Below are positions 8,416 to 16,296 of a DNA stretch of 32,450 nucleotides, piece by piece. Below the pieces are notes generated by a model. It had not been told where the DNA came from, did no database searches, and saw only the letters and a program-made list of their open reading frames with translations. The DNA comes from an uncultured Thermomicrobiales bacterium (GTDB lineage Bacteria > Chloroflexota > Chloroflexia > Thermomicrobiales > UBA6265), in assembly GCA_902806345.1 (NCBI GenBank), contig CADCWF010000110.1, positions 1 to 32,450 of the forward strand. Direction: 5' to 3'. Both the position numbers and the translations under genes were made by a program. The number at the start of each line of letters is the position of its first letter. Within the stretch, counting starts at the first letter, position 1.

Positions 8416-8559
8416 CCGCCACCCCGACCGGCCGTTCCCGCGTGGCCCGCCGGCCGGTTCCGTTGGTTCCACGTCCGCGGCGGTCTCCGTCCCGATCGAG
8501 GGGGCGCGATGTCGCCGCTGCCTACCTTCAACGCATCCAGCATACGGAGACCCCACCTC

Positions 8560-9000
8560 ATGGTTCACTACGATTCCCCCCGCTCCAACCGCTCGCTCCC
8601 GGGACGGGCTCGCCGCCTCGTCCTCGGCTCCGCCCTCTCGCTCGGTGCCCTCGTCGGCGTCGCCGGAGGCATCGCCGCCCACCATTCCTACAGCGCCTCC
8701 TACGACCTCTCGCGCACCGTCGCGGTGGAAGGGGTCATCACCGAGCTCTCCTACGCGAACCCCCACGTCGAATTCGTCGTCGAGGTTCTCGACGACCCCG
8801 CGACGGCTGTCGTCGAGCCGACCGAATCGTGGCTGATCAGCACCTCCGGCCCCTTCCGGGCCGAAGGGGTTGGGCTGACGGAGGAGGTCCTGGCCGTCGG
8901 CGGGGAGGCCGCCGTCGTCGGCTGGCCGGCGTGGGACGGCTCGAGCGAACTGGGCGCCTCGACCATCACCGTCGGCGACCAGACCTTCCAGATGCGCTAG
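8560..9000 (+). CDS. Exported DUF6152-like protein
   Basis: A 147-residue secreted protein. Basic residues at 8-20 precede a hydrophobic signal segment (about 22-40, SALSLGALVGVAGGIAA). The mature part starts AHHSYSASYDLS, with His41-His42, then VEGVITELSYANPHVEF. This matches from memory the DUF6152 pattern AHHSF..., G-x-V-x-x-x-x-x-x-NPH. The His pair next to the cleavage site and the NPH motif look like metal-ligand candidates, but no biochemistry is established that I can cite. The ATG at 8560 follows ATACGGAGACC; an in-frame ATG at 8509 lacks a ribosome site. In other genomes this family commonly sits beside DUF6644, as here. Confidence 0.72.
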   Translation: MVHYDSPRSNRSLPGRARRLVLGSALSLGALVGVAGGIAAHHSYSASYDLSRTVAVEGVITELSYANPHVEFVVEVLDDPATAVVEPTESWLISTSGPFRAEGVGLTEEVLAVGGEAAVVGWPAWDGSSELGASTITVGDQTFQMR

Positions 9001-9076
9001 CCCGAACCACAGGAATCGCCCGGTACGGTCGGGGCAGCGCCGGCTCGGCCGTGCCGGAGCGGGAGGATCTACTTCC

Positions 9077-9568
9077 TTGGAACTGGGCGCGAGATTCTTG
9101 GCGTGGCTCGGCGAGACCGGCCTGTCGCGGGCGATGCAGGGGTCGCCCTGGCTCTACCCGGCGGCGGAGACCGTCCACCTTCTCGGCCTGGCCCTGCTGG
9201 TCGGCACGGCAGCGATGTTCGACCTCCGGCTGCTCGGCCGCTCGTCGCACTGGCCGGTGGCCGAGGCGGCCCGCTCCCTGCTGCCGCTGGCCCACGCCGG
9301 GCTGGTGGTCGCGACCGGGTCGGGGCTGGCCCTCTTCGCGGCCGACCCGGCCGCGATGTGGGCCAACCCGGCCTTCCGGGCGAAGCTCGTGCTGCTGGTG
9401 CTGGCGGGGCTCAACGCGGCGGCATTCCACGCCTGGCCGTTCCGCTCGGTCGCCGGCTGGGATGCCGAGACGGCGACGCCGGCAGCGGCCAGGGCGGCGG
9501 CCCTCGTCTCGCTCGTGCTCTGGGCGGCGATCGTGGCCGCGGGCCGGCTGATCGGCTACCTGGAGTGA
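9077..9568 (+). CDS. DUF6644-like four-helix membrane protein
   Basis: A 163-residue integral membrane protein with four predicted helices (about 28-50, 70-92, 105-125 and 140-160). The first helix carries ETVHLLGLALLVGTAAMFDLRLLG, the signature I associate with DUF6644. Its His and a second at HAWPFR are possible heme or metal ligands (inference). It starts at TTG 9077, supported by GGGAGGATC upstream; no ATG gives the conserved N-terminus. It lies 76 bases after the DUF6152-like gene, and the pair probably act together at the membrane: the first exported, the second membrane-bound. Confidence 0.75.
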   Translation: MELGARFLAWLGETGLSRAMQGSPWLYPAAETVHLLGLALLVGTAAMFDLRLLGRSSHWPVAEAARSLLPLAHAGLVVATGSGLALFAADPAAMWANPAFRAKLVLLVLAGLNAAAFHAWPFRSVAGWDAETATPAAARAAALVSLVLWAAIVAAGRLIGYLE

Positions 9569-9691
9569 CGGACTCGCCCGGCGGCCGGACGACGGTTTGG
9601 CGCTGGCAATCCCCCCGATTCCTTCGTTGTCCTTCGGTTGAATGCCGTCTGGCCGCCGGGCGCCGCGGCGCCTCTCCCCTCGGAGGTCCCC

Positions 9692-9940
9692 ATGTCCGAT
9701 CCCAGGTCCTTGCTCGCCGCGATCGGCGCGACCGCGCTCGGTCTCCTCGTCTCGATCGGGTTCGCGGCCGCCACGGACGCGGCCCCGCGCCGGCCAGCCG
9801 TGGAGGCATCGGTGGTTGCGCCACTGGCGGCGCAACCGACCGGCGAGGTCTATCCGGCGGAGGCGGTGGTGGTCCCTGCGGCCACCCAGTCGACAGCGCC
9901 CGACCGCAACTGGGCGATCGCGGCCATCTCCCCCAAGTAG
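9692..9940 (+). CDS. Small single-anchor exported protein
   Basis: An 82-residue protein of unknown function. SDPRSLLAAIGATALGLLVSIGFAAATDA provides a signal peptide or N-terminal anchor (about 6-28). The rest is Ala/Pro/Val-rich and ends DRNWAIAAISPK. The ATG at 9692 has CTCGGAGGTCCCC upstream, an excellent ribosome site, which is the main support. No Cys or known motif. It follows DUF6644 by 123 bases in the same direction and may be a subunit or tether of the cluster. Confidence 0.6.
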   Translation: MSDPRSLLAAIGATALGLLVSIGFAAATDAAPRRPAVEASVVAPLAAQPTGEVYPAEAVVVPAATQSTAPDRNWAIAAISPK

Positions 9941-10047
9941 CTCCATCGCCTGGCCAATCGCCGAGACCGATGCCGTGGGCTCAGGCCAGGCGCGACGCCG
10001 GCGATGCCGTCGGAGGCCTTCCCCAGCAGGGAGTAGGGGACCCGCCG

Positions 10048-10164
10048 ATGCCGTTCCAGATCCAGCTCGAACCGGCGCTCGTCGTCGCCCTGTTGGTGCT
10101 CGTCTGGGTCGGGGTCGATCCCCCGACTAGACGCAAGCGACCGGGCAGCGAGGGCCGCCAGTGA
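10048..10164 (+). CDS. 38-residue single-helix microprotein
   Basis: A very short frame: MPFQIQLEPALVVALLVLVW, then a Gly-Val-Asp-Pro turn and a basic, hydrophilic tail (TRRKRPGSEGRQ). One central hydrophobic helix (about 8-23) followed by positive residues predicts an N-out, C-in membrane microprotein. AGCAGGGAGTAGGGG lies 8-15 bases upstream of the ATG. It ends the plus-strand series, just before the convergent mfd stop. With no homologue known to me, coding is plausible but not proven. Confidence 0.42.
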   Translation: MPFQIQLEPALVVALLVLVWVGVDPPTRRKRPGSEGRQ

Positions 10165-10212
10165 CGGTCGTTTGGGTCGGGGCGGCAGCGGCTAGATTGC
10201 TCCAACGGGCGC

Positions 10213-13200
10213 CTACCGGGCCGCCCGCCCGCCCGCCTCGATGCCAGCCTCGCCCGCCTTCGGTCGCACTCGCTCGACCGCGGCCAGCACCGTATCGATC
10301 GCCTCCTGCCAGGGCACCGTCAGGTCCGGCAGGCGGAGGCGGATGGAGTTCGGCGTCAGCTTGACGGCGACGCCGAGGGCCGAGCGGAGCGAGCGCTCGA
10401 TGCCGGCCGTCGCCACCGGCCGGATCACGATCTCGCGTTCCCGTTCGACGACCGATTCGATGCCGAGCGCCTCCGCCCGCTGCCGCAGCGAGATCAGGGC
10501 CAGCAGGCGCTCGACCTCGACCGGGATCGGGCCGAAGCGGTCCTCCATCTCGTCCCGGATCTCGACGAGTCCCTGCGCCGTCGTCACCCCGGCGACGCGA
10601 CGGTAGGTGGCCAGCCGCAGCTCCGTGTCGGCGATGTAGTCGGCCGGGATCAGCGCCGTCAGCGGCAGGTCGAGCGTCACCGGCCCGCTCTCTTCGACCG
10701 GCTTGCCGCCGCGGATCTCCTCGACCGCCTGGCCGAGCAGGCGGATGTAGAGCTCGTAGCCGATCGCCCCGATGTGGCCGCTCTGCTCGGCGCCGAGGAT
10801 GTTGCCGGCGCCCCGGATCTCCATGTCGCGCATGGCGACCTTCAGGCCCGCTCCCAGCTCCGTCGCCTCCTGGATCGCCTCCAGCCGCTCCTGGGCCTCC
10901 TCCGAGAGGGCCTTGTGCGGCCGGTAGAGCAGGTAGGCGTAGGCCCGGTTGGTCGAGCGGCCGACCCGGCCCCGGAGCTGGTAGAGCTGGGTCAGGCCGA
11001 GGGTGTCGGCGTTGTCGATCACGATCGTGTTGACGTTGGCGATGTCGATCCCCGACTCGATGATCGTCGTCGAGACCAGCACGTCGTAGTCGTGGCGGAC
11101 GAAGCCGAGGATGATCTCCTCCAGCACCTCCTCGTCCATCTGACCGTGGCCGACCCCGATCCGCGCCTCCGGCACCAGCTCCCGCAGCTTGTGGGTCAGG
11201 CGGTCGATGTCGTGGACCCGGTTGTGGACGACGTAGACCTGGCCGCCGCGGTCCATCTCCCGCAGCAGCACCTCGCGCACCAAACCGTCGCTGAACTCGG
11301 TCACGAAGGTGCGGATCGGCAGCCGGGCCTGGGGCGGCGTGTCGATGATGGAGATGTCCCGGATCCCGGCCAGCGCCATGTGCAGCGTCCGCGGGATCGG
11401 GGTCGCGCTCATCGTCAGGACGTCGACCTCGGTCCGCAGTTGCTTCAGCGCCTCCTTCTGGCGGACGCCGAAGCGCTGCTCCTCGTCGATGACGACCATG
11501 CCGAGGTTCTTGAACTTGACGTCCTTCTGGACCAGGCGGTGGGTGCCGATCACGACATCGACCGAACCCTCCGCCAGCCCGGCCAGGATCTGCCGCTGCT
11601 CGGCCTTCGTCCGCAGCCGGGAAAGCATCTCGACCCTGACCGGGAAGGGCGCCATCCGCTCGGCAAAGGTCGTGAAGTGCTGGAGGGCGAGCACCGTGGT
11701 CGGCACCAGGACGGCCACCTGGCGGCCGTTGTTGACCGCCTTGAAGGCGGCCCGAATCGCGACCTCCGTCTTGCCGAAGCCGACATCACCGCAGACGAGC
11801 CGGTCCATCGGCTCGTCGTCCTCCATGTCCGACTTGACCGCGTCGATCGCCCGCTGCTGGTCGGGCGTCTCGGTCCACGGGAACGACTCGGTCAGCTCGC
11901 CATCCCAGGTCGTGTCCCCGGGGTAGCGCGGCCGCTTGACCGTCTCCCGCGAGGCGTAGAGCTGGATCAGCTCGAACGCCATCTCGCGGACGGCCTTGCG
12001 GACCCTCCGCTTGACCTGGACCCATTCGCCGGAGCCGAGCTTCGTCGGCGTCGGCTCGACGCCACCGCCGGCGTAGCGGGAGACCCGGTCGCTCTGGTCG
12101 ACGGGGACGTAGAGCTTGTCGCCGCGGGCGTACTCCAGGAGCATGTACTCACGCTCGACGCCGCCCGTCACCAGCCGGACCAGCCCGACGAAGCGGGCGA
12201 TGCCGTGGTCGATGTGGACGACGAACTGGCCGGGGGTTAGGCTGGAGAGGATGCCCGCCTCGCCGCTGAGGCGGCGGCCGTGGCGGCGGCTCTGCTTGCG
12301 GAACCCGAACACCTCAAGGTCCGAGAAGAGGACCAACCTGGCGGCGGGGAGGACCCAGCCGCCGCTGCCGTCCGAGCTGCGGACCTCCAGGGTGGCGGGC
12401 GGAGGCGGCGTCGCGGTTTCGTCGGTCGCGTCGCGCCGCTTCTCCGTCCTGGGGAAGATGTCGTGCTCCTCGAACAGCTCGGTCAGGCGTTCGACCTGGT
12501 CGGTCGCGACGACGACCCGCCAGCCGCCCCTGAGGCGCGACCCGACATCGTCGATGAACTCTCCGAGGCGGCCGAGGTACCGGGGCGGGTCGGTCACTCC
12601 GTCGAGGATGACGACGCCTGCCTCGTCCGTGCCAACGCCAAACGCCAGCGACCGCGGACGGCGGAGGGCGGGGGAGACTCGGCCCCACTCCGCGATCGGG
12701 CAGCGCAGCCCCGGCGGCAGCTCCCCGTTGCCCACGAACGCCGCCTCCAGCTCGCCCGCCTGGGCCTCCAGTTGCCGCCCCGCCAGGTCGACCGCGTCCG
12801 GCTCGTCGACGACCACCAACGCGTCGGCGGGGATGTAGTCGGCCAGCGTCGCCGGCGTCTCCAACAGGTAGGGGGCAAAGAGGTCGACCGAGGCCGGGGT
12901 GGTGCCAACGGCGATCTGCTCGAGCATCCGCTCCCACTCGCCGCGGACCTCGTCCCGGAGGCCAGAGCGGTCGAGCGCGGCCAATGCCGGGGCGATCTCG
13001 GGCAACCGCCAGAGCGGCAGCTCCGACGGCGGCAGGAGGGCGGCCGACGAGAGCCGCTCGACCGAGCGCTGGGTCGAGGGGTCGAAGCGGCGGATCGTCT
13101 CGACCTCGTCGCCGAAGAGGTCGATCCGCAGCGGCAGGTCGGCGCCGGGTGGGAAGATGTCGAGGATGCCGCCGCGGCGGGCGATGGAGCCAGGCTCCTG

Positions 13201-13767
13201 GACGAGGGGCGCGGTCTGGTAGCCGAGCGAGACGGCCCAGGCGAGAAGTCCGTCCACGTCGAGCCGGCCGCCGACGCGGACCGTGCGCGTCCGCTCGGCC
13301 AGTTCGCCGGGGGTCATCAGCAGGTGGACCAGGCCGTGGGCGGTGGCGACGACGACCGGCGGCGCCTCCGCCCGCGTGCGGGTACCGGCGTCCGTGTTTG
13401 AACCGGCACCGCCGTCGCGCCACCGCCGGAGTAACCCGAGGAGCGCGACGCGGCGGGTCGAGGATTCGAGGTCGAACGGCAACTGCTCGAACGGGAGCGC
13501 GTCCGGCGCGGTCCAGACAAGCGGTTGGCGGTCCGCCGGCAGGTACTCGCCGACCGCGCCGGCGAGCGCGTCGGCGCGGTCGGCCCGGGCGGCGATCAGT
13601 AGTGCAGGCCGGTCCGTGCGGGCGACCGCGGCGGCAGCAACGGCGGGCCGGATGGCGGCGGGAGCGTCGGCGATGCGGACGGGTCCACGGCCGGCGGCGA
13701 GGCGGTCGAGCCCGGCGGCGATGCGCCGATCGTCGGCCAGGAGCGGCAGGAGGTGCTGGAGCGACAT
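10213..13767 (-). CDS. mfd: Transcription-repair coupling factor Mfd
   Basis: A 1184-residue ATP-dependent translocase that removes stalled RNA polymerase at DNA lesions and recruits UvrA. Order of parts: N-terminal UvrB-like domains (about 1-340), the RNA-polymerase-interacting CarD-like domain near 505-575 (PGQFVVHIDHGIARF), and RecG-like helicase domains. The Walker A GDVGFGKTEVA is near 660-670, DEEQRFG near 757-764, the SATPIPRTL motif follows, and DTLGLTQLYQLRGRVGRS lies in the second helicase lobe. The C-terminal TRCF domain comes last. Full family length and all motifs intact. The ATG at 13767 opens the sequence MSLQHLLPLL; the frame runs on to 13803 but the extra residues look like noise. 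It is divergent from comEA, and its last 31 codons have a degraded look-alike at 3740-3965. Confidence 0.97.
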   Translation of the reverse strand: MSLQHLLPLLADDRRIAAGLDRLAAGRGPVRIADAPAAIRPAVAAAAVARTDRPALLIAARADRADALAGAVGEYLPADRQPLVWTAPDALPFEQLPFDLESSTRRVALLGLLRRWRDGGAGSNTDAGTRTRAEAPPVVVATAHGLVHLLMTPGELAERTRTVRVGGRLDVDGLLAWAVSLGYQTAPLVQEPGSIARRGGILDIFPPGADLPLRIDLFGDEVETIRRFDPSTQRSVERLSSAALLPPSELPLWRLPEIAPALAALDRSGLRDEVRGEWERMLEQIAVGTTPASVDLFAPYLLETPATLADYIPADALVVVDEPDAVDLAGRQLEAQAGELEAAFVGNGELPPGLRCPIAEWGRVSPALRRPRSLAFGVGTDEAGVVILDGVTDPPRYLGRLGEFIDDVGSRLRGGWRVVVATDQVERLTELFEEHDIFPRTEKRRDATDETATPPPPATLEVRSSDGSGGWVLPAARLVLFSDLEVFGFRKQSRRHGRRLSGEAGILSSLTPGQFVVHIDHGIARFVGLVRLVTGGVEREYMLLEYARGDKLYVPVDQSDRVSRYAGGGVEPTPTKLGSGEWVQVKRRVRKAVREMAFELIQLYASRETVKRPRYPGDTTWDGELTESFPWTETPDQQRAIDAVKSDMEDDEPMDRLVCGDVGFGKTEVAIRAAFKAVNNGRQVAVLVPTTVLALQHFTTFAERMAPFPVRVEMLSRLRTKAEQRQILAGLAEGSVDVVIGTHRLVQKDVKFKNLGMVVIDEEQRFGVRQKEALKQLRTEVDVLTMSATPIPRTLHMALAGIRDISIIDTPPQARLPIRTFVTEFSDGLVREVLLREMDRGGQVYVVHNRVHDIDRLTHKLRELVPEARIGVGHGQMDEEVLEEIILGFVRHDYDVLVSTTIIESGIDIANVNTIVIDNADTLGLTQLYQLRGRVGRSTNRAYAYLLYRPHKALSEEAQERLEAIQEATELGAGLKVAMRDMEIRGAGNILGAEQSGHIGAIGYELYIRLLGQAVEEIRGGKPVEESGPVTLDLPLTALIPADYIADTELRLATYRRVAGVTTAQGLVEIRDEMEDRFGPIPVEVERLLALISLRQRAEALGIESVVEREREIVIRPVATAGIERSLRSALGVAVKLTPNSIRLRLPDLTVPWQEAIDTVLAAVERVRPKAGEAGIEAGGRAAR

Positions 13768-13934
13768 TGGCGAGTCTCGGAGGGGCGAGCAGGCGGCGCG
13801 CACGGCGACGGGCGGCAGGGCCGCCGCGGTCCCGCCTCCCAGACGGGCGAGGGTAGCACGATCCGTGCTTGCGCTCTCCCTGGCCGGTTGCCAAGATACC
13901 GCCCTTCGCGTCGGCGGCTCGACGAGGGCAGACG

Positions 13935-14597
13935 GTGTCGCGGCTCGTGGTCGGGGTGCTGGCGGCGGTCGCCGCGGTCGTGCTCGTCGGGGCGCTCTTC
14001 CGCCTCTTCGACTCGGCCTCGGCGCCGCCGATCGTGATCGCCGACCCGCCGGGGCCGGAGGAGATCGTCGTCGCGGTGGAGGGGGCGGTGGCGACGCCCG
14101 GGCTCTACCGCCTGCCCGGCGACGCCCGCCACGGGGACGCGATCGCCGCTGCCGGCGGCCTCGCCGGGGATGCCGACCAGGCGCTGGTCAACCCGGCCCG
14201 CCGCCTCTACGACGAGGACCGACTCGTCGTCCCGAGCCGTGCCCCGGTCGAGACGGCGGCACCCGCAGCCGCAACACGGGACGACGCGGCGGCCGAGTCC
14301 ACCACGATCTCTGGCGACCGCGACGACGATGACCCTTCGCCAACCGAACCGCCCCTGGCACCGATCGCGGTGACCGCGTCAAACGGAGGCGGCGGCCCGA
14401 GCCCGATCGACATCAACGCCGCCTCGGCCGCCGAACTCGACGCCCTCCCGGGGATCGGGCCGGCGCTTGCCGAACGGATCGTCGACCTCCGGAGCGAGCG
14501 CGGGGCGTTCCGCTCGGTGGAGGAGCTGGAGCAGGTCGAGGGCATCTCGCCGCGGATGGTCGAGGAGATCCGGCCACTGGTCAGCCTCGGCGGATGA
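13935..14597 (+). CDS. comEA: Competence protein ComEA (DNA receptor)
   Basis: A 220-residue membrane-anchored DNA-binding protein of the transformation apparatus. An N-terminal anchor (about 4-24), an SLBB domain (about 43-100, VAVEGAVATPGLYRL), an acidic, low-complexity linker (about 105-155), and a helix-hairpin-helix DNA-binding domain at about 157-218 with INAASAAELDALPGIGPALAERI. The family binds incoming double-stranded DNA and hands it to ComEC. A GTG start at 13935 is chosen because it places the anchor at the N-terminus and follows GAGGGCAG; a TTG at 13869 would add 22 residues. The stop overlaps the comEC start (ATGA at 14594-14597). Confidence 0.92.
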   Translation: MSRLVVGVLAAVAAVVLVGALFRLFDSASAPPIVIADPPGPEEIVVAVEGAVATPGLYRLPGDARHGDAIAAAGGLAGDADQALVNPARRLYDEDRLVVPSRAPVETAAPAAATRDDAAAESTTISGDRDDDDPSPTEPPLAPIAVTASNGGGGPSPIDINAASAAELDALPGIGPALAERIVDLRSERGAFRSVEELEQVEGISPRMVEEIRPLVSLGG

Positions 14598-16114
14598 CCG
14601 GCATCTTCGCCGGCCTGGCGCTGGTTTTCGCGGCCGCCGGCGGTTGGATCGTTGCGGCGGGCGTTGGGCTCGCCGCGGTCGCCGCCCTGCTCGTGGCGCC
14701 CCGGCCGACGCTTCGGCTGGTGCCGGCGGTCGTCGTCGTCGTCGCCGCGCTGCTCGGGGCCGCCCGCGCCGTCCCCCGGCCCGACGCCGCACCGCTCCCG
14801 TGGGCCGACGGCGTAGAGGCGGTCCGCGGCACGGTCACTGCGGCCCCGGTGAGGAGCGGCCTCAGCCAGCGGTTCGTCGTCCGGGTCGCAGAGGCGGAGG
14901 TCGAGAAGCGGTGGCTTTCGGCGGATGCCCTGCTCTGCGTCGTCGCCCAGCCGGAGCCAGTGGTCGGGGACGGCGATCGCCTCTGGCTGGCGGGCGGAGC
15001 CGTGCGGATCGACGACGTCGAGACCCGCTTCCGTCCGGTGATGCGGAGCCGAGGCTGCGGGGCAAGCATGTATGCCCGGAGCGTCGCCATCGACGAGCGA
15101 GGCCTCGGCTGGCGGCGTGCGATGGCGGAGGCGCGGGACGGCCTGGGCGGCGTGTTGGAGCGGTTGGCGCCGGGCGACATCGGGGCGCTGATGAGCGGGC
15201 TGGTCACCGGCGACGACGACGCGCTTTCGCCGGACATCCAGGACGCCTTCGTCGAGACTGGGACGACCCACATCACCGCGGTCAGCGGCTCCAACTTCAC
15301 GACGCTGCTGGTCGCCTTCGTCGCCGCCGGGCGGGCCACCGGGTGGCGCCGCCGCCTGCCTTGGCTGCTCCTGGTCGTCGTCGCCGTCTGGGCCTACGCC
15401 GCCTTCGTCGGGCTCAACCCGCCGGCCACCCGCGCCGCGCTCGTCGCCACCGGCGCCTCGCTCGCCCTCCTCGTCGGTCGCCGCCCGGAGATCGTGACGC
15501 TCATTGTCGTCGCGGCGGGGTTGATGATTGCTATTAATCCAGCACAGGTCTGGAGCCTCTCGTTCCAGCTCTCGCTCGCCGCCTCGCTTGCGATCGCCGC
15601 CGTCGCTGCCGTTCCGGAGGTGGGTGGGGCGCGAGCGTGGCTCGCGGCCGCAATCCTCGCAACACTCGTTGCCCAGGTGGCGACGCTGCCGATCCTGCTC
15701 CCGATCTCGGGTGGCGTCTCGATGATGAGTCTGCCGGCCAACCTGGCGATCGGACCCCTGGTTGCCCTCGCGTTCCCGCTCTCCGCCACCGCCGGTCTTC
15801 TCGGTGCCGTCTGGCCACCCCTTGGCGCGACCATCGCCGTCCCGGCCCGGCTGACCTGCGAGGCGATCGTCGGCATCGTCGCTTGGTCGGCGGCCCGCGG
15901 TGGCGCAGTCGGCATCGGGGATCTGCCCCCGTGCTCCCTGCTCATGGTTTCGCTGCTGGTCGCCGGCGCCTGCCTCGTCGCCAGTCGGGATGGCCAACGG
16001 ACGTGGCGGCGTTGGCCACGGCTCTGGGCCGGCATGGGGGAGCGGGAGCGGTGGCTCTGGGGCGCCGGCCTCATGGGCTCCATCGCAGCGCTGGTGATGG
16101 GCCTGGTCGTGTGA
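14594..16114 (+). CDS. comEC: ComEC/Rec2 DNA-uptake channel, short form
   Basis: A 506-residue polytopic membrane protein that would pass single-stranded DNA into the cell. N-terminal helices (about 2-60), an OB-like extracellular region (DUF4131, about 70-165), then the competence core: GLVTGDDDALSPDIQDAF and the family signature THITAVSGSNFTTLL at about 225-239, followed by about seven helices. It stops at 506 residues, so the C-terminal metallo-beta-lactamase-like domain of many ComEC proteins (usually 700-800 residues) is absent. Short forms exist in other lineages, so this need not be truncation; the frame ends cleanly before a strong hairpin. Translation is coupled to comEA. Confidence 0.92.
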   Translation: MTGIFAGLALVFAAAGGWIVAAGVGLAAVAALLVAPRPTLRLVPAVVVVVAALLGAARAVPRPDAAPLPWADGVEAVRGTVTAAPVRSGLSQRFVVRVAEAEVEKRWLSADALLCVVAQPEPVVGDGDRLWLAGGAVRIDDVETRFRPVMRSRGCGASMYARSVAIDERGLGWRRAMAEARDGLGGVLERLAPGDIGALMSGLVTGDDDALSPDIQDAFVETGTTHITAVSGSNFTTLLVAFVAAGRATGWRRRLPWLLLVVVAVWAYAAFVGLNPPATRAALVATGASLALLVGRRPEIVTLIVVAAGLMIAINPAQVWSLSFQLSLAASLAIAAVAAVPEVGGARAWLAAAILATLVAQVATLPILLPISGGVSMMSLPANLAIGPLVALAFPLSATAGLLGAVWPPLGATIAVPARLTCEAIVGIVAWSAARGGAVGIGDLPPCSLLMVSLLVAGACLVASRDGQRTWRRWPRLWAGMGERERWLWGAGLMGSIAALVMGLVV

Positions 16115-16244
16115 CGCCGCTTCTGGTTGGAGCCTTCGCCGCGGAACCTCAAGTCACCGCGTTGGCACAGTCTGACGAGCTACGACGATGACCCGTCGAA
16201 CCAATCTCTCCCACGGATCGAGGTTTTCCGGGTCCGCAAAGGGC

Positions 16245-16274
16245 GAGGGCCGCGAGACGAATCTCGCGGCCCTC
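16245..16274. terminator. Bidirectional terminator between comEC and the convergent gene
   Basis: Perfect 13-base arms GAGGGCCGCGAGA / TCTCGCGGCCCTC close a CGAA tetraloop. It sits between two convergent stops (16114 and 16297), so it can serve both strands. There is no long T tract on either side. Confidence 0.75.
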
Positions 16275-16296
16275 GGTGTTCGACCCGGACTCCGGT

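Noticed and set aside
10774-13401. Long plus-strand frames (488 and 373 codons) opposite mfd
   Set aside because: Antisense shadows of mfd; His/Asp/Arg-rich and without structure.
14207-15997. 596-codon minus-strand frame opposite comEA-comEC
   Set aside because: Shadow of two certain genes.
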